Assembly: GCF_013004645.1 (NCBI RefSeq)
Contig: NZ_JABEME010000003.1
Location: 186,001-250,000 of the forward strand
Reading direction: 5' to 3'
From: Stenotrophomonas africana
GTDB taxonomy: Bacteria > Pseudomonadota > Gammaproteobacteria > Xanthomonadales > Xanthomonadaceae
DNA length: 64,000 nucleotides
Position 1 is the stretch's first letter; each line of letters starts with the position of its first letter. The position numbers and the translations under genes were made by a program. Below are positions 41,334 through 50,620 of this stretch, one piece after another. The notes beneath the pieces are model-generated. The model did no database searches. It saw only the letters and a program-made list of their open reading frames with translations, and was not told the origin of the DNA.

Positions 41334-43052
41334 ATGGACGAAGCCGAACGACTGCTCGAAATCGAACGACTGCATCTGCTGGATACGCCCCCGGAGCCGG
41401 TGTTCGATGCCATCGTCGCGGCGGCCCGCGCCGCGACCGGCCTGACCATGGGGCTGATTACCGTGGTGGCCGAAGACCGCCAATGGTTCAAGGCCAACAT
41501 CGGCCTGGAGGGCGTCAGCGAAACGGCGCGCGAGATTTCATTCTGCACTCATGCCATACGCCAGGACGAGCTGTTCGAGATACCCGACGCGCGTCAGGAC
41601 CCACGATTTTCCACCAATCCACTGGTCACCGGTGGGCCGCGCATCCGCCACTACGCCGGTATCCCTCTGGGTTCGGCCCATGGTGCACGCATTGGCACGC
41701 TGTGCCTGCTCGACCCGATGCCCGGTGTGCTGTCGCCCTCGCAGCGCGAACTGATGGTTCACCTGGCACGGGTCACCACCCAGGTGCTGGAACAGCGCAG
41801 CACCCTGATGGCGCAGGTTGCCCAGGCCAAAGCACTGCATCGCGAGTTGAAACGCAGTGAAGACTTTCTGGAGCGCACAAACCGCGCGGCGCGGGTGGGC
41901 GGCTGGGAGATGGACCTGCTCACCAACGAAGTGCGCTGGACCCGCGAAACCAAGCAACTGCACGGCGTGCGCAGCAACTTCGAGCCCACGTTGGAGACCG
42001 CACTCTCGTTCTATCGCGAGGACAGCCGCAACATCATCCAGGCGGCGGTACAGCGTTGCATCGACGAGGGGATATCCTGGGAAGTTCAGCTACCGATGAC
42101 CACGGCCGACGGGCGCGCGATCTGGACCCGGGTGGTCGGCAGCCGGCAGCAGGTCGATGGCCGCCCGCGGCTGGTCGGGGCGATCCAGGACATCACCGAA
42201 GAGCGCGCCGCGCTGGATGCGCTGGAAGCCAGCGAGACGCGCTACCGCCGCCTGTTCCACTACAGCCTCGGCCTGATCTGCACACATACGCTGGACGGCA
42301 CATTGACCTCGGTGAATCCGGCGGCGGTGCAGTCGCTGGGCTTCGAGGAAAGCCAGATGATCGGGCGCAGTCTGTGTGACTTGATGCCGCCGGAAAAACG
42401 CGAGGGTTTCAAGGCCTACCTCGCCCGGATCCAGGCCAACCACACCGACGCTGGCGTGATCGAGCTGATTGCCGCCGATGGTACGCGTCACTACTGGGCA
42501 TACCACAACGTGCTCGACAACGAGGCCACTCCGCCCTATGTGCTGGGACATGCCCAGGACGTCACCGCGTTGCGGATGCAGGAACAGCAGCTGCGCGACA
42601 TGTCCTTCAAAGACCCACTCACGCAGTGCTACAACCGGCGTTACCTGCATCGGCTGGATGAACTGATTGGCGAGCGCTGGGCCTGCGTGATGTTCGATCT
42701 GGACCATTTCAAGCACATCAACGACACCCAGGGCCACCGCCGTGGCGACGCTGTCCTGGTCGAGTTCGCCACCTTCCTGCGTTCACCCCTGGGCAAGGAC
42801 GAGACTGTGGTACGGCTGGGGGGTGACGAGTTCATGGTGGTGCTGGTCGCGCCCGCGCATGGCCGGTTGAGCCAGCTGGAGCATTGGTACCAGGACCACG
42901 CCGCGCGCGCGCCCTGCGCGTTCTCGATGGGTGCGGCCATCAACACGCCCGGCGAGCCGGTGGCCGACACCATCCAGAAAGCGGACAGCCGCCTGTACCG
43001 CACCCGCGCACGGGTGCGCCGCGAGCGACGCGAAGACCCGGCCGCACGCTGA
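41334..43052 (+). CDS. GAF-PAS-PAS-GGDEF diguanylate cyclase
   Basis: A 572-aa cytosolic sensor enzyme making cyclic di-GMP. Order: GAF (about 1-155, RHYAGIPLGSAHGARIGTLC), PAS (about 175-295, RVGGWEMDLLTNEVRW), PAS (about 305-420, GTLTSVNPAAVQSLGF with a PAC-type tail), GGDEF (about 425-565, DPLTQCYNRRYL, MFDLDHFKHINDTQGH, RLGGDEFMVVL). The GGDEF motif is intact; there is no transmembrane segment. An RxxD inhibitory site is not evident. The start at 41334 is the first Met after a weak upstream region; an ORF extends to 41250. Confidence 0.9.
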   Translation: MDEAERLLEIERLHLLDTPPEPVFDAIVAAARAATGLTMGLITVVAEDRQWFKANIGLEGVSETAREISFCTHAIRQDELFEIPDARQDPRFSTNPLVTGGPRIRHYAGIPLGSAHGARIGTLCLLDPMPGVLSPSQRELMVHLARVTTQVLEQRSTLMAQVAQAKALHRELKRSEDFLERTNRAARVGGWEMDLLTNEVRWTRETKQLHGVRSNFEPTLETALSFYREDSRNIIQAAVQRCIDEGISWEVQLPMTTADGRAIWTRVVGSRQQVDGRPRLVGAIQDITEERAALDALEASETRYRRLFHYSLGLICTHTLDGTLTSVNPAAVQSLGFEESQMIGRSLCDLMPPEKREGFKAYLARIQANHTDAGVIELIAADGTRHYWAYHNVLDNEATPPYVLGHAQDVTALRMQEQQLRDMSFKDPLTQCYNRRYLHRLDELIGERWACVMFDLDHFKHINDTQGHRRGDAVLVEFATFLRSPLGKDETVVRLGGDEFMVVLVAPAHGRLSQLEHWYQDHAARAPCAFSMGAAINTPGEPVADTIQKADSRLYRTRARVRRERREDPAAR

Positions 43053-43844
43053 TCACGCTCTGACGGTCACCCAGACCGGCGCGTGGTCGCTGGCCTTTTC
43101 CTGCAGACGTACCCAGCGGTCGACACCGGCGTCCTTCAGTCGCTCCGCCAGTACCGGATTCAACAGCAGATGATCGATGCGCAGCCCACGGTCGCGCTCG
43201 GCATGCTGGCGGAAATAGTCCCAGAAGGTATAGATCGTGGCGTCTCCGTGCACCTTCCGCACCGCATCGGTCCAGCCCTGCGCCAGCAGTCGTTCAAAGG
43301 CTTCGCGCACCTCTGGCTGGAACAGCGCATCGCGGCGCCACGACTTGGGATCATAGACATCGGCATCTGTGGGAATCACGTTGAAATCACCCAGCAGCAG
43401 CGCCGGGTGCGGCAGCTCAACCAAGCTGCGTGCATGCCGGGTCAGGCGCTCCATCCAGCGCAGCTTGTAGTCGAACTTGGGCCCAGGCTGCGGGTTGCCG
43501 TTGGGCAGGTAAAGGGCACCCACGATGACGCCGTGCACTGCCGCCTCCAGGTAGCGGCTCTGGGTGTCCTTGGGCTCGCCCGGCAATCGGCGGCGGCTCT
43601 CGACCGGTGTAGTCCCTCGGGCAAGCAGAGCCACCCCGTTCCACCGCGCCTCACCCTGCCAGAGCGCGCCGTAGCCAGCCTCTTCCAATGCCGCAGCCGG
43701 AAACGCGGCGTCGGTCGCCTTCAGTTCCTGCAGGGCAACCACGTCCGGCGACTCCCTGTGCAGCCAGTCCAGCAGCTGTGGCAGGCGCGTGCCGATGCCG
43801 TTGACGTTGAACGTCGCAATACGAAGCGTTTTGCGGCGGGGCAT
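43053..43844 (-). CDS. xthA: Exodeoxyribonuclease III
   Basis: A 263-aa endonuclease/exonuclease/phosphatase-fold AP endonuclease. Motifs: IATFNVNGIGTRL, VALQELKA with the metal-binding Glu, LLGDFNVIP, RIDHLL, and the terminal SDHAPVWV with catalytic His. The start MPRRKTLRI at 43844 is preceded by GAGGAG. The gene is divergent from the GH13 gene and abuts the cyclase gene. Confidence 0.92.
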   Translation of the reverse strand: MPRRKTLRIATFNVNGIGTRLPQLLDWLHRESPDVVALQELKATDAAFPAAALEEAGYGALWQGEARWNGVALLARGTTPVESRRRLPGEPKDTQSRYLEAAVHGVIVGALYLPNGNPQPGPKFDYKLRWMERLTRHARSLVELPHPALLLGDFNVIPTDADVYDPKSWRRDALFQPEVREAFERLLAQGWTDAVRKVHGDATIYTFWDYFRQHAERDRGLRIDHLLLNPVLAERLKDAGVDRWVRLQEKASDHAPVWVTVRA

Positions 43845-44005
43845 GGATAATGGCTCCTCGGCGCAGCGGGACGAGCATTCACTCTGCGCGCCCGGACATG
43901 CACGGGCCGTGGATACCACGTCATGATGCGGTGCCATTCGGTTCACGAACCGCTGCCATGACGCACAGCAGGCTGGTCACCCGTAAAATGTGCCGGAGAA
44001 GCCCC

Positions 44006-45592
44006 ATGGCCGTGCGTCCGCTGCGCGCGATCTACCAGGTCGACCCGTATCTGTTCCGCGACAGCCAAGGCCGCGGCTGGGGCACCCTGGATGGCATCAC
44101 CGAAAAGCTGGACTACCTGCAGTGGCTCGGCATCAGCCATGTGTGGCTGCTGCCGTTCTACTGCAACGCCGGCCGTGATGGCGGCTACGACGTCACCGAT
44201 CACTACCGCATCGATCCACGCTTGGGCGACGAGACCGCCTTCCAGCGCCTGGTCGATGCGGCCGACGCGTGCGGCATCGGCATCATCGTCGAACTGGTGA
44301 TGCAGCACACCGCCAGCGCGCACCCGTGGTTCGTCGCCGCGCAGCAGGGCGACCCGGCATGGCGTCGCTGGTACCTGTGGAGCGACCACATGCCTGACGA
44401 CGGCCTGCAGCCGATGTTCCCGCCGATCGAGGCCTCGGCCTGGACATGGGATGCCGAGGCCGGCGCGTTCAACCGGCACATGTTCTACCGGCACGAGCCA
44501 GACCTCGACCTGGCCCATGCGCCGGTACGCGAGGAACTGCTGCGGGTAATGACGTTCTGGCTGCAGCGCGGCGTGGCCGGCTTCCGCGTGGACGCCGTTC
44601 CGTACATGGTCGAGCGCGCCCGCCGCGCCGACCCGCGTGACGGCGGGCTGTGGCTGCTGGAGGCGATGCGCGCCACGGCAGACGCGCAGCAGCCAGGCTT
44701 GCCACTGATCGGCGAAGCGGATGTCCGCGCGTCCCACTACGGTGACTTCCTGTGCCACGGGCGGCGGCTTTCGCACCTGCTGGATTTCCACCTCAACAAT
44801 CATTTCTTCCTGGCACTGGCACGCGGCGATGCCAGCGAAGTGGCCCGGGTCATGGCCGAGTACGGCCCGCACGCGCAGCCGGACACACGCATTGCCTGGC
44901 TGCGCAACAATGACGAACTGGACCTTGAGCAGTTGGAACCGGAGGAGCGCGAAGCGGTGATGGAACGCTTCGCCCCTGAGCGTGGCATGCGCATCTATGG
45001 CCGTGGCATCCGCCGCCGGCTGGCACCGATGCTGGAGGGCGACATCGCATGGCAGGCCATGGCCTGGGCGGCGCTGCTGTCGCTGGGCCAGGTGCCGGTG
45101 ATCCGCTATGGCGAAGAGATCGGCCTCGGTGATTGCCTGGAGCTGCCCGAACGCAATGCCGTGCGCATGCCGATGCACTGGCATGCCGGCCCAGGGGCTG
45201 GGTTCACCGACCAACCGCGGCATGCCTGGCGCGCGCCACCGGCAGACGGCCCCTATGGTTACCGGATGGTGAATGTCGAGGCGCAACGCGCGACGCCGGA
45301 TTCACTGCTGCTGCGGGTGCGCGAGCTGCTGCAGCAGCGCACTGCACATCCCGTGCTGCAGCAGGGTCCTCACACGCTCGACCCACCCTCACCTGCGCTG
45401 CTGATGCTCCGCTACGGTGAGGCACCCCATCAGGCACTGGCACTGATCAACTTCGGCGACGAGCCGGTTGAGGTGGACGTGCCCCTGCGCGGTCCGTTGA
45501 ACACGTTGGTGGGCCACGGCGCCAAGCTGCAGGATCGCCGCTGTTACCTGCAGGGCCATGGCTATACGTGGCTGGCTGCCGAGGGTGCCTGA
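44006..45592 (+). CDS. GH13 alpha-amylase-family protein, trehalose-synthase-like, with altered region IV
   Basis: A 528-aa cytosolic glycoside hydrolase-fold protein. Start MAVRPLRAIYQV at 44006 follows CCGGAGAA. Region I GGYDVTDHYRIDP, MQHTASAHPWF; region II GFRVDAVPY with nucleophile Asp196; region III IGEAD with acid Glu237. Region IV reads LRNNDEL, where the family has NHDEL: Asn302 replaces the conserved histidine while Asp303 remains. The C-terminal beta domain is present. Sequence style (RNNDELDLEQLEPEEREAVM) is near trehalose synthase. Overlaps the convergent LLM gene by 31 bases. Confidence 0.85.
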   Translation: MAVRPLRAIYQVDPYLFRDSQGRGWGTLDGITEKLDYLQWLGISHVWLLPFYCNAGRDGGYDVTDHYRIDPRLGDETAFQRLVDAADACGIGIIVELVMQHTASAHPWFVAAQQGDPAWRRWYLWSDHMPDDGLQPMFPPIEASAWTWDAEAGAFNRHMFYRHEPDLDLAHAPVREELLRVMTFWLQRGVAGFRVDAVPYMVERARRADPRDGGLWLLEAMRATADAQQPGLPLIGEADVRASHYGDFLCHGRRLSHLLDFHLNNHFFLALARGDASEVARVMAEYGPHAQPDTRIAWLRNNDELDLEQLEPEEREAVMERFAPERGMRIYGRGIRRRLAPMLEGDIAWQAMAWAALLSLGQVPVIRYGEEIGLGDCLELPERNAVRMPMHWHAGPGAGFTDQPRHAWRAPPADGPYGYRMVNVEAQRATPDSLLLRVRELLQQRTAHPVLQQGPHTLDPPSPALLMLRYGEAPHQALALINFGDEPVEVDVPLRGPLNTLVGHGAKLQDRRCYLQGHGYTWLAAEGA

Positions 45593-46548
45593 GTGCGCAG
45601 CGCAGGCAGTAGGTGTTCGGCGAAATCATCGATGAAGCGTTCCTGCTCGCGGTTCACGTTGTGCAGGTAGATGCGATCGAACCCCAGTCCCTGCAGTTCC
45701 TGCAGCCAAGCCCGATGCTGGCCCAGGTCTGCCGAGACATGCACGTGCTGGCGCACCACCTCAGCGCTGACAGACCGGGCGTGTGTTTCGAACTGTTCGG
45801 GCTGGTCCAGGCCTTCGGCCAGTTCCGGCGGCAGCACGTTGGCGCTCCACTGCTCCATCGCACCTTCCAGCGCCGCCTGTTCGGCGCGCGCGTAGGAGAG
45901 CTTGGCCTGCAGGTACATCGGCTTGCCCCTGCCGCCGCCCGCCTCGAACGCTGCCACCACACGCTGTAACTGTGCCAGCGGTTGGCTGATGGTGATCAGG
46001 CCATCGGCCCAGCCCCCCATCCAACGTGCGGTCTCCTCCGTGACTGCTGCACCCAGCAGCGGCAGGGGAAGCGCCGGTCGGCTGTACAGGCGTGCCTTGC
46101 GCACCTGGAAGCCACCGTCGTGGTCGACCTGCTCGCCACCCCACAGCCGCCGCATCACCCCGGCCGCATCGCGCAGTGCCTTCTGCCGCTCCCGCTTGGC
46201 TGGCCACGGCTGGCCGGTGATGCGCTCGTTCAGGGCCTCGCCGGTACCCAGCGCCAGCCAGATCCGGCCCGGCGCCAACTGCTCCAGCGTCGCCGCTGCC
46301 TGCGCCACCAATGCAGGGTGCTGGCGCAGCATCGGGCAGGTCACCATGCCCAGGGTCAACGCGCTCTGCACCGCCAGCGCACCGGCCCACACCCAGCTGT
46401 GGCCGGACTGCCCTTGCGCAGTTGTCCATGGGTGGAAATGGTCCGAGCACATCACGGCGTCGAATCCCGCCTGTTCGGCGCGCAGCGCCAGGCCCAGCAA
46501 GGTGGCTGGCGGGAACTGCTCATGCGATGCGTGGTAGCCGATGGTCAT
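45562..46548 (-). CDS. LLM-class flavin-dependent oxidoreductase
   Basis: A 328-aa luciferase-like TIM-barrel enzyme. It begins MTIGYHASHEQFPP and carries GFDAVMCSDHFHPW, the substrate-binding GRIWLALGTGEALNERI and a C-terminal LHNVNREQERFIDDFAEHLLP. Its look fits the FMN-dependent group related to F420-dependent reductases rather than bacterial luciferase itself. An alternative start is 46575. Divergent from the rhodopsin-transducer homologue by 59 bp. Confidence 0.88.
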   Translation of the reverse strand: MTIGYHASHEQFPPATLLGLALRAEQAGFDAVMCSDHFHPWTTAQGQSGHSWVWAGALAVQSALTLGMVTCPMLRQHPALVAQAAATLEQLAPGRIWLALGTGEALNERITGQPWPAKRERQKALRDAAGVMRRLWGGEQVDHDGGFQVRKARLYSRPALPLPLLGAAVTEETARWMGGWADGLITISQPLAQLQRVVAAFEAGGGRGKPMYLQAKLSYARAEQAALEGAMEQWSANVLPPELAEGLDQPEQFETHARSVSAEVVRQHVHVSADLGQHRAWLQELQGLGFDRIYLHNVNREQERFIDDFAEHLLPALRTQAPSAASHV

Positions 46549-46607
46549 CACGGATTCCGTGCGGGGACTGGACACGATGGCAACACCCCTCCAGCTAAAA
46601 CGGCGTC

Positions 46608-46991
46608 ATGGAAACGAACGCTTCCTGCATCGGGCATCGACGCTGGGCTATCGCCGAAGGCTACATTCCAGCCTGGAGCAACGGCCCGTCACCGGAGATG
46701 CAGAGTCACGAAACCTGCTGCCTACTCAATGCCGGCGACGAGCCTGCGCATGTCACGCTCACCCTCTACTTCGAAGACCGTGATCCGGTGGGCCCCTACC
46801 GGGTCACCGTGGCGGCGCGACGCACCTGTCACCTGCGCTTCAACGACCTGCAGGATCCGGCGCCCGTGCCGCGCGGCACCGGCTTTGCCACCCTCGTTGA
46901 ATCCGACCAGCCGATCATCGTCCAGCATACGCGGCTGGATTCACGGCAACTGGCCAACAGCATCATGACCACGATCGCCCATCCGTTGTGA
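46608..46991 (+). CDS. Sensory-rhodopsin-transducer (ASRT)-family protein
   Basis: A 127-aa protein whose whole length follows the Anabaena sensory rhodopsin transducer pattern: WAIAEGYIPAWSNGPSPEM, SHETCCLLNAGDEPAH, DPVGPYRVTVAARRT, RFNDLQDPAPVPRG and VQHTRLDSRQ. Known members are soluble tetramers; in Anabaena one interacts with a rhodopsin and some relatives bind sugars. No rhodopsin gene lies nearby, so here the role is unknown. Confidence 0.88.
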   Translation: METNASCIGHRRWAIAEGYIPAWSNGPSPEMQSHETCCLLNAGDEPAHVTLTLYFEDRDPVGPYRVTVAARRTCHLRFNDLQDPAPVPRGTGFATLVESDQPIIVQHTRLDSRQLANSIMTTIAHPL

Positions 46992-47091
46992 AGTCCCCAG
47001 CGCAGGCGTCCACGCTGCAACGACACCGCGCCCTCTGGCCGTTTACCCGCATGGAGGGAGACTGGCGCCGGTTTCCTTACGGAGAGTGACG

Positions 47092-47958
47092 ATGGCCCTG
47101 CCCGACTACCCACGCCCGCCCTTCCCCGCCCAACAGCAATCCTTCCCCGGCAAGACCACGCAGATGCAACCGCGTCCGGACCACGGCGAAGACAGCTACC
47201 GCGGCCATGGCCTGCTGCAGGGCAAGAAGGCACTGATCACCGGCGGTGACAGCGGCATCGGCGCAGCCGTGGCCATCGCCTTTGCGCGCGAAGGCGCCGA
47301 CGTTGCCATCGCGTTCCTCGATGGTGAACAGGACGATGCCCGCCATGTGCAGCAGCAGATCGAACAGGCCGGGCGCAAGGCCGTGCTAGTGCCCTGTGAC
47401 ATCAGCGACCCGGCACAGGCGCGCTCGCTCGTGGACCGCGTGGCCAGCGAGCTGGACGGTCTCGACATCCTGGTGAACAACGCGGCCTACCAGCGCTACT
47501 ACGAGCACTTCGACGACATCACCCTGGATGACTGGAAGCGGACGTTCGATACCAATGTCCATGCGGTGTTCAATCTGACCCGGTTGTGCGTTCCGCACTT
47601 GCGCGGTGGCGGCACGATCATCAACACCGCATCGGTCAATTCCAAGCGACCGACTCCGAACATCCTTCCGTACTCCGCGACCAAGGGCGCCGTGGCCAAC
47701 CTGACACTGGGGCTGGCGGGCCTGCTGGCCGAGCACCAGATCCGCGTCAATGCGGTGCTGCCCGGCCCGATCTGGACGCCGTTCATTCCGGCAGGCATGG
47801 CCGCCGAGGAGGTCGAGCAGTTCGGCTCGCAGACGCCGTTCGGCCGCCCCGGGCAGCCAGCCGAACTGGCATCGGCCTATGTGATGCTGGCTTCGGACAG
47901 TGCCAGTTATACCTCTGGTGCACTGCTGACCATTTCTGGCGGCGCGGCGACGCTGTAG
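47092..47958 (+). CDS. SDR oxidoreductase, YghA-like, N-terminally extended
   Basis: A 288-aa short-chain dehydrogenase. ATG at 47092 with GGAGAG 6 bases upstream; an upstream GTG is possible. A 40-residue N-terminal arm (PPFPAQQQSFPGKTTQM) precedes the Rossmann core: ITGGDSGIGAAVAIAF, LVNNAA, INTASVNS and YSATK. This arm is typical of the YghA/YhdG group of stress-related SDRs. Substrate unknown. The MscS-like gene follows within 6 bp. Confidence 0.9.
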   Translation: MALPDYPRPPFPAQQQSFPGKTTQMQPRPDHGEDSYRGHGLLQGKKALITGGDSGIGAAVAIAFAREGADVAIAFLDGEQDDARHVQQQIEQAGRKAVLVPCDISDPAQARSLVDRVASELDGLDILVNNAAYQRYYEHFDDITLDDWKRTFDTNVHAVFNLTRLCVPHLRGGGTIINTASVNSKRPTPNILPYSATKGAVANLTLGLAGLLAEHQIRVNAVLPGPIWTPFIPAGMAAEEVEQFGSQTPFGRPGQPAELASAYVMLASDSASYTSGALLTISGGAATL

Positions 47959-47963
47959 CCTCC

Positions 47964-48557
47964 ATGACCGGATTGCCTGCCTGGATCGAGGACTGGCTGA
48001 CCGTGGTTGTGCCGGTGGCGGAGGTGCTGGCCATTCTCGGCGTCGCATGGATGATGGTGCGTGCGCTGGCGTGGCTGCTGGTGCAGGCCCGGCAACGCGG
48101 CAGGCTGGCTCCAGAGCTTCATGTGGGTCTGCGCCGCGGCGGTGCCCTGCTGCTGTATCTGGCGGCCGCGCTGCTGATACTGGAGCGACTGGGCGTGTCG
48201 CGCTCGGTGCTGTGGACCGCGCTGACCGGGTTCATGGCGGTCGGTGCGGTGGCGTTCTTCGCCGCATGGAGCGTGTTGTCCAACCTGTTCTGTTCGTTCC
48301 TGATCGTCGCCACACGCCCGTTCCGCATCAATGACACGATCGAAGTGCTGGAAAGCGTGGACAAGCCGGGCCTGTGCGGTCAGGTGGTGGACATCAACCT
48401 GATCTACACCACGCTGAGTGATCGTGGCGAAGGCGGGCGCGGTTGCCTGCTGCGCGTGCCTAACTCGTTGTTCTTCCAGCGCATTACCCGGCACTGGGGT
48501 GACAGCGGCTATCCGCGACTGCCAGGAAGCATGCCGATCAAAGGCAAGGTGCGCTGA
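47964..48557 (+). CDS. Small MscS-family mechanosensitive channel protein
   Basis: A 197-aa inner-membrane protein with three hydrophobic segments and the MscS pore-lining helix followed by the beta domain (VGAVAFFAAWSVLSNLFCSF, then TRPFRINDTIEV). The C-terminal domain is short, ending soon after RVPNSLFFQRI. Located 5 bp after the SDR gene and followed by SMAG repeats. Likely osmotic protection. Confidence 0.85.
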   Translation: MTGLPAWIEDWLTVVVPVAEVLAILGVAWMMVRALAWLLVQARQRGRLAPELHVGLRRGGALLLYLAAALLILERLGVSRSVLWTALTGFMAVGAVAFFAAWSVLSNLFCSFLIVATRPFRINDTIEVLESVDKPGLCGQVVDINLIYTTLSDRGEGGRGCLLRVPNSLFFQRITRHWGDSGYPRLPGSMPIKGKVR

Positions 48558-48563
48558 GTCGCT

Positions 48564-48654
48564 GTAGAGCCGAGCCCAAGCTCGGCTCGCTGCACACAGC
48601 GCAGGGTGCCTTGCGGTCTGCACCGAGAGCAGCCAAGCGCGGGCTCGGCTCTAC
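48564..48654. repeat. Pair of inverted SMAG repeats
   Basis: GTAGAGCCGAGCCCAAGCTC starts at 48564; an inverted element ending GGGCTCGGCTCTAC finishes at 48654. They occupy most of the 117-bp space between the convergent MscS and MacB genes and can form a long cruciform or a bidirectional terminator. Confidence 0.8.
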
Positions 48655-48674
48655 AGGTACCACGGCGGTCGACA

Positions 48675-50618
48675 CTACTCCGCCGCCAATGCCTGGATAG
48701 GGTCCAGTTGTGCGGCATTGCGCGCCGGGAAGTAACCGAAGCCGAGACCGATGGCAGACGAGCATGCCAGCGCGGCAAGTACCGGTCCAGGCGTGAACAG
48801 GAACGGCACCCCCAGCGACAGCAGGCTGGACAGGGCGCCCGCACCCAACGCGAACAACACGCCCAGCACGCCGCCGAACAGGCAGATCAATACAGCCTCG
48901 ATCAGGAACTGACGCAGGATGTCGCCCTGCCGGGCACCCACCGCCAGCCGCACGCCGATCTCGCGCACGCGCTCTTTCACCGACACCAGCATGATGTTCA
49001 TCACGCCCACGCCACCGACCACCAGCGCCACCGCCGCAATCGCCGAAACCAGTGCCGCCAGCGTCTGGCTGGACTTCATCACCGCTTTGCGGATCTGGTC
49101 CGAGTTGTAGATGAAAAAATCCCGACGCCCATGCAGCCGCTGCAGTTCCGCACCCAGCGAGACCTCCGCTGCACGGGTCGGAACGTCATCGCGCACACGC
49201 ACGGTAATGCTCTCCAGCCGCTGGCTGCCAAGCAGGCGCGAGGCCGCCGAGGTGTAAGGCACGTAGACGCTGGGCGTCGCGCCGCCTGCGAATGCACTGG
49301 CACCCACCACACCGATCACGTCCACCGGCATGCCGCCCAGCAGCACCGTGCCGCCGATCGGATTGCCGTTGAACAACGTCTTGGCCGCCTTCTGGTCGAG
49401 CACGGCCACCGCGCGATGCGCAGCCACCTCGGCATCGGTGAAGAACCGGCCCGCCTTCAGGCGCAGCCCGCGCACGCGAGGTAGATCAGCACCCACGCCA
49501 AGGACCTGTGTGTTGGCGCGCCGGTTGCCCTGCAGAGCGGCCACCGAGCTGCTCAGGTTGGGGCTTACGCTGTCGACATAACTCAATGCGGCCAGGTGAT
49601 CGGCATCGTCCACGACCAGCGTTTCAATCTCGGCCGAGCGCGGGTCGCCGAAATCCGTACCCGGGAAGATCTCCAGCGTACTGGCGCCCAGTTCGTTGAT
49701 CTGTGACTCGACCTGCGCCTGTGCGCCCTTGCCCAACGCCACCACGGTCACCACCGCGGCCACGCCGATGATGATGCCCAGCATGGTCAGCAAGGTGCGC
49801 AGGCGATGGGCCAGCATCGAACGTACCGCCATCCGTGCAGCTTCCCTGATTGCATCCAGGCGCGCGCGGCGCTCGGCGCCCGGTTCCGTGCAGCGCTCGG
49901 GCGCGACGGCTTGGCGTGCAACCGCGGGATCACCCGTACCACGGTCGGATACGACCCGGCCGTCTGCGATCTCGATCACGCGTGAAGCGTGCGCGGCAAT
50001 CGCCGCATCGTGGGTCACCAGGATCACGGTATGGCCCTGCGCATGCAGGCGCTTGAGTTCGGCCATCACCTGCTGGCCACTGGCATGGTCCAGCGCACCG
50101 GTCGGCTCATCGGCCAGCACGATCGCGCCGCCGTTCATCAGCGAGCGCGCGATGGAGACGCGCTGCTGCTGGCCGCCGGACAGCTGACTGGGCCGGTTCG
50201 TGGTGCGCTCACCCAGCCCCAGCGTTTCCAGCAGCATGCGCGCACGGGTGGTGCGCGCATCGGCATCCACGCCGGCATAGACCGCCGGCAGCGCCACGTT
50301 CTCGGTAGCGCTCAGGTTTTCCATCAGGTTGTAGCGCTGGAAGATGAAACCGAAATGCTCGCGACGCAGGTGCGCCAGTTCATCGGGTGACATCTGCTCG
50401 GTTGGTGCGCCCTGCACGCGGTAGCTGCCTTCGGTTGGACGGTCCAGGCAGCCCAGGATGTTCATCAGCGTGGATTTGCCCGAACCGGACGGGCCGATGA
50501 TGGCGATGAACTCGCCCGCCAGGATGCGCAGCGACACGTCTTTCAACACCGCCACCTCGCCGGCGGCCGAGCGATAGGCGCGCGATACGCCATGCAGTTC
50601 AAGCAGCGCGTCGGCCAT
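48675..50618 (-). CDS. macB: MacB-type ABC exporter (fused ATPase and permease)
   Basis: A 647-aa inner-membrane protein. N-terminal ABC domain: Walker A GPSGSGKST, Q-loop, signature LSGGQQQR, Walker B IVLADEPTGALD, His in VTHD. Then a first transmembrane segment (TLLTMLGIIIGVAAVVTVVA), a large periplasmic domain and three C-terminal helices ending RNAAQLDPIQALAAE, as in MacB. A GTG at 50624 overlaps the macA stop and could be the start. MacB uses a MacA adaptor and an outer-membrane TolC; no TolC-type gene adjoins it here. Confidence 0.92.
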   Translation of the reverse strand: MADALLELHGVSRAYRSAAGEVAVLKDVSLRILAGEFIAIIGPSGSGKSTLMNILGCLDRPTEGSYRVQGAPTEQMSPDELAHLRREHFGFIFQRYNLMENLSATENVALPAVYAGVDADARTTRARMLLETLGLGERTTNRPSQLSGGQQQRVSIARSLMNGGAIVLADEPTGALDHASGQQVMAELKRLHAQGHTVILVTHDAAIAAHASRVIEIADGRVVSDRGTGDPAVARQAVAPERCTEPGAERRARLDAIREAARMAVRSMLAHRLRTLLTMLGIIIGVAAVVTVVALGKGAQAQVESQINELGASTLEIFPGTDFGDPRSAEIETLVVDDADHLAALSYVDSVSPNLSSSVAALQGNRRANTQVLGVGADLPRVRGLRLKAGRFFTDAEVAAHRAVAVLDQKAAKTLFNGNPIGGTVLLGGMPVDVIGVVGASAFAGGATPSVYVPYTSAASRLLGSQRLESITVRVRDDVPTRAAEVSLGAELQRLHGRRDFFIYNSDQIRKAVMKSSQTLAALVSAIAAVALVVGGVGVMNIMLVSVKERVREIGVRLAVGARQGDILRQFLIEAVLICLFGGVLGVLFALGAGALSSLLSLGVPFLFTPGPVLAALACSSAIGLGFGYFPARNAAQLDPIQALAAE

Positions 50619-50620
50619 GC

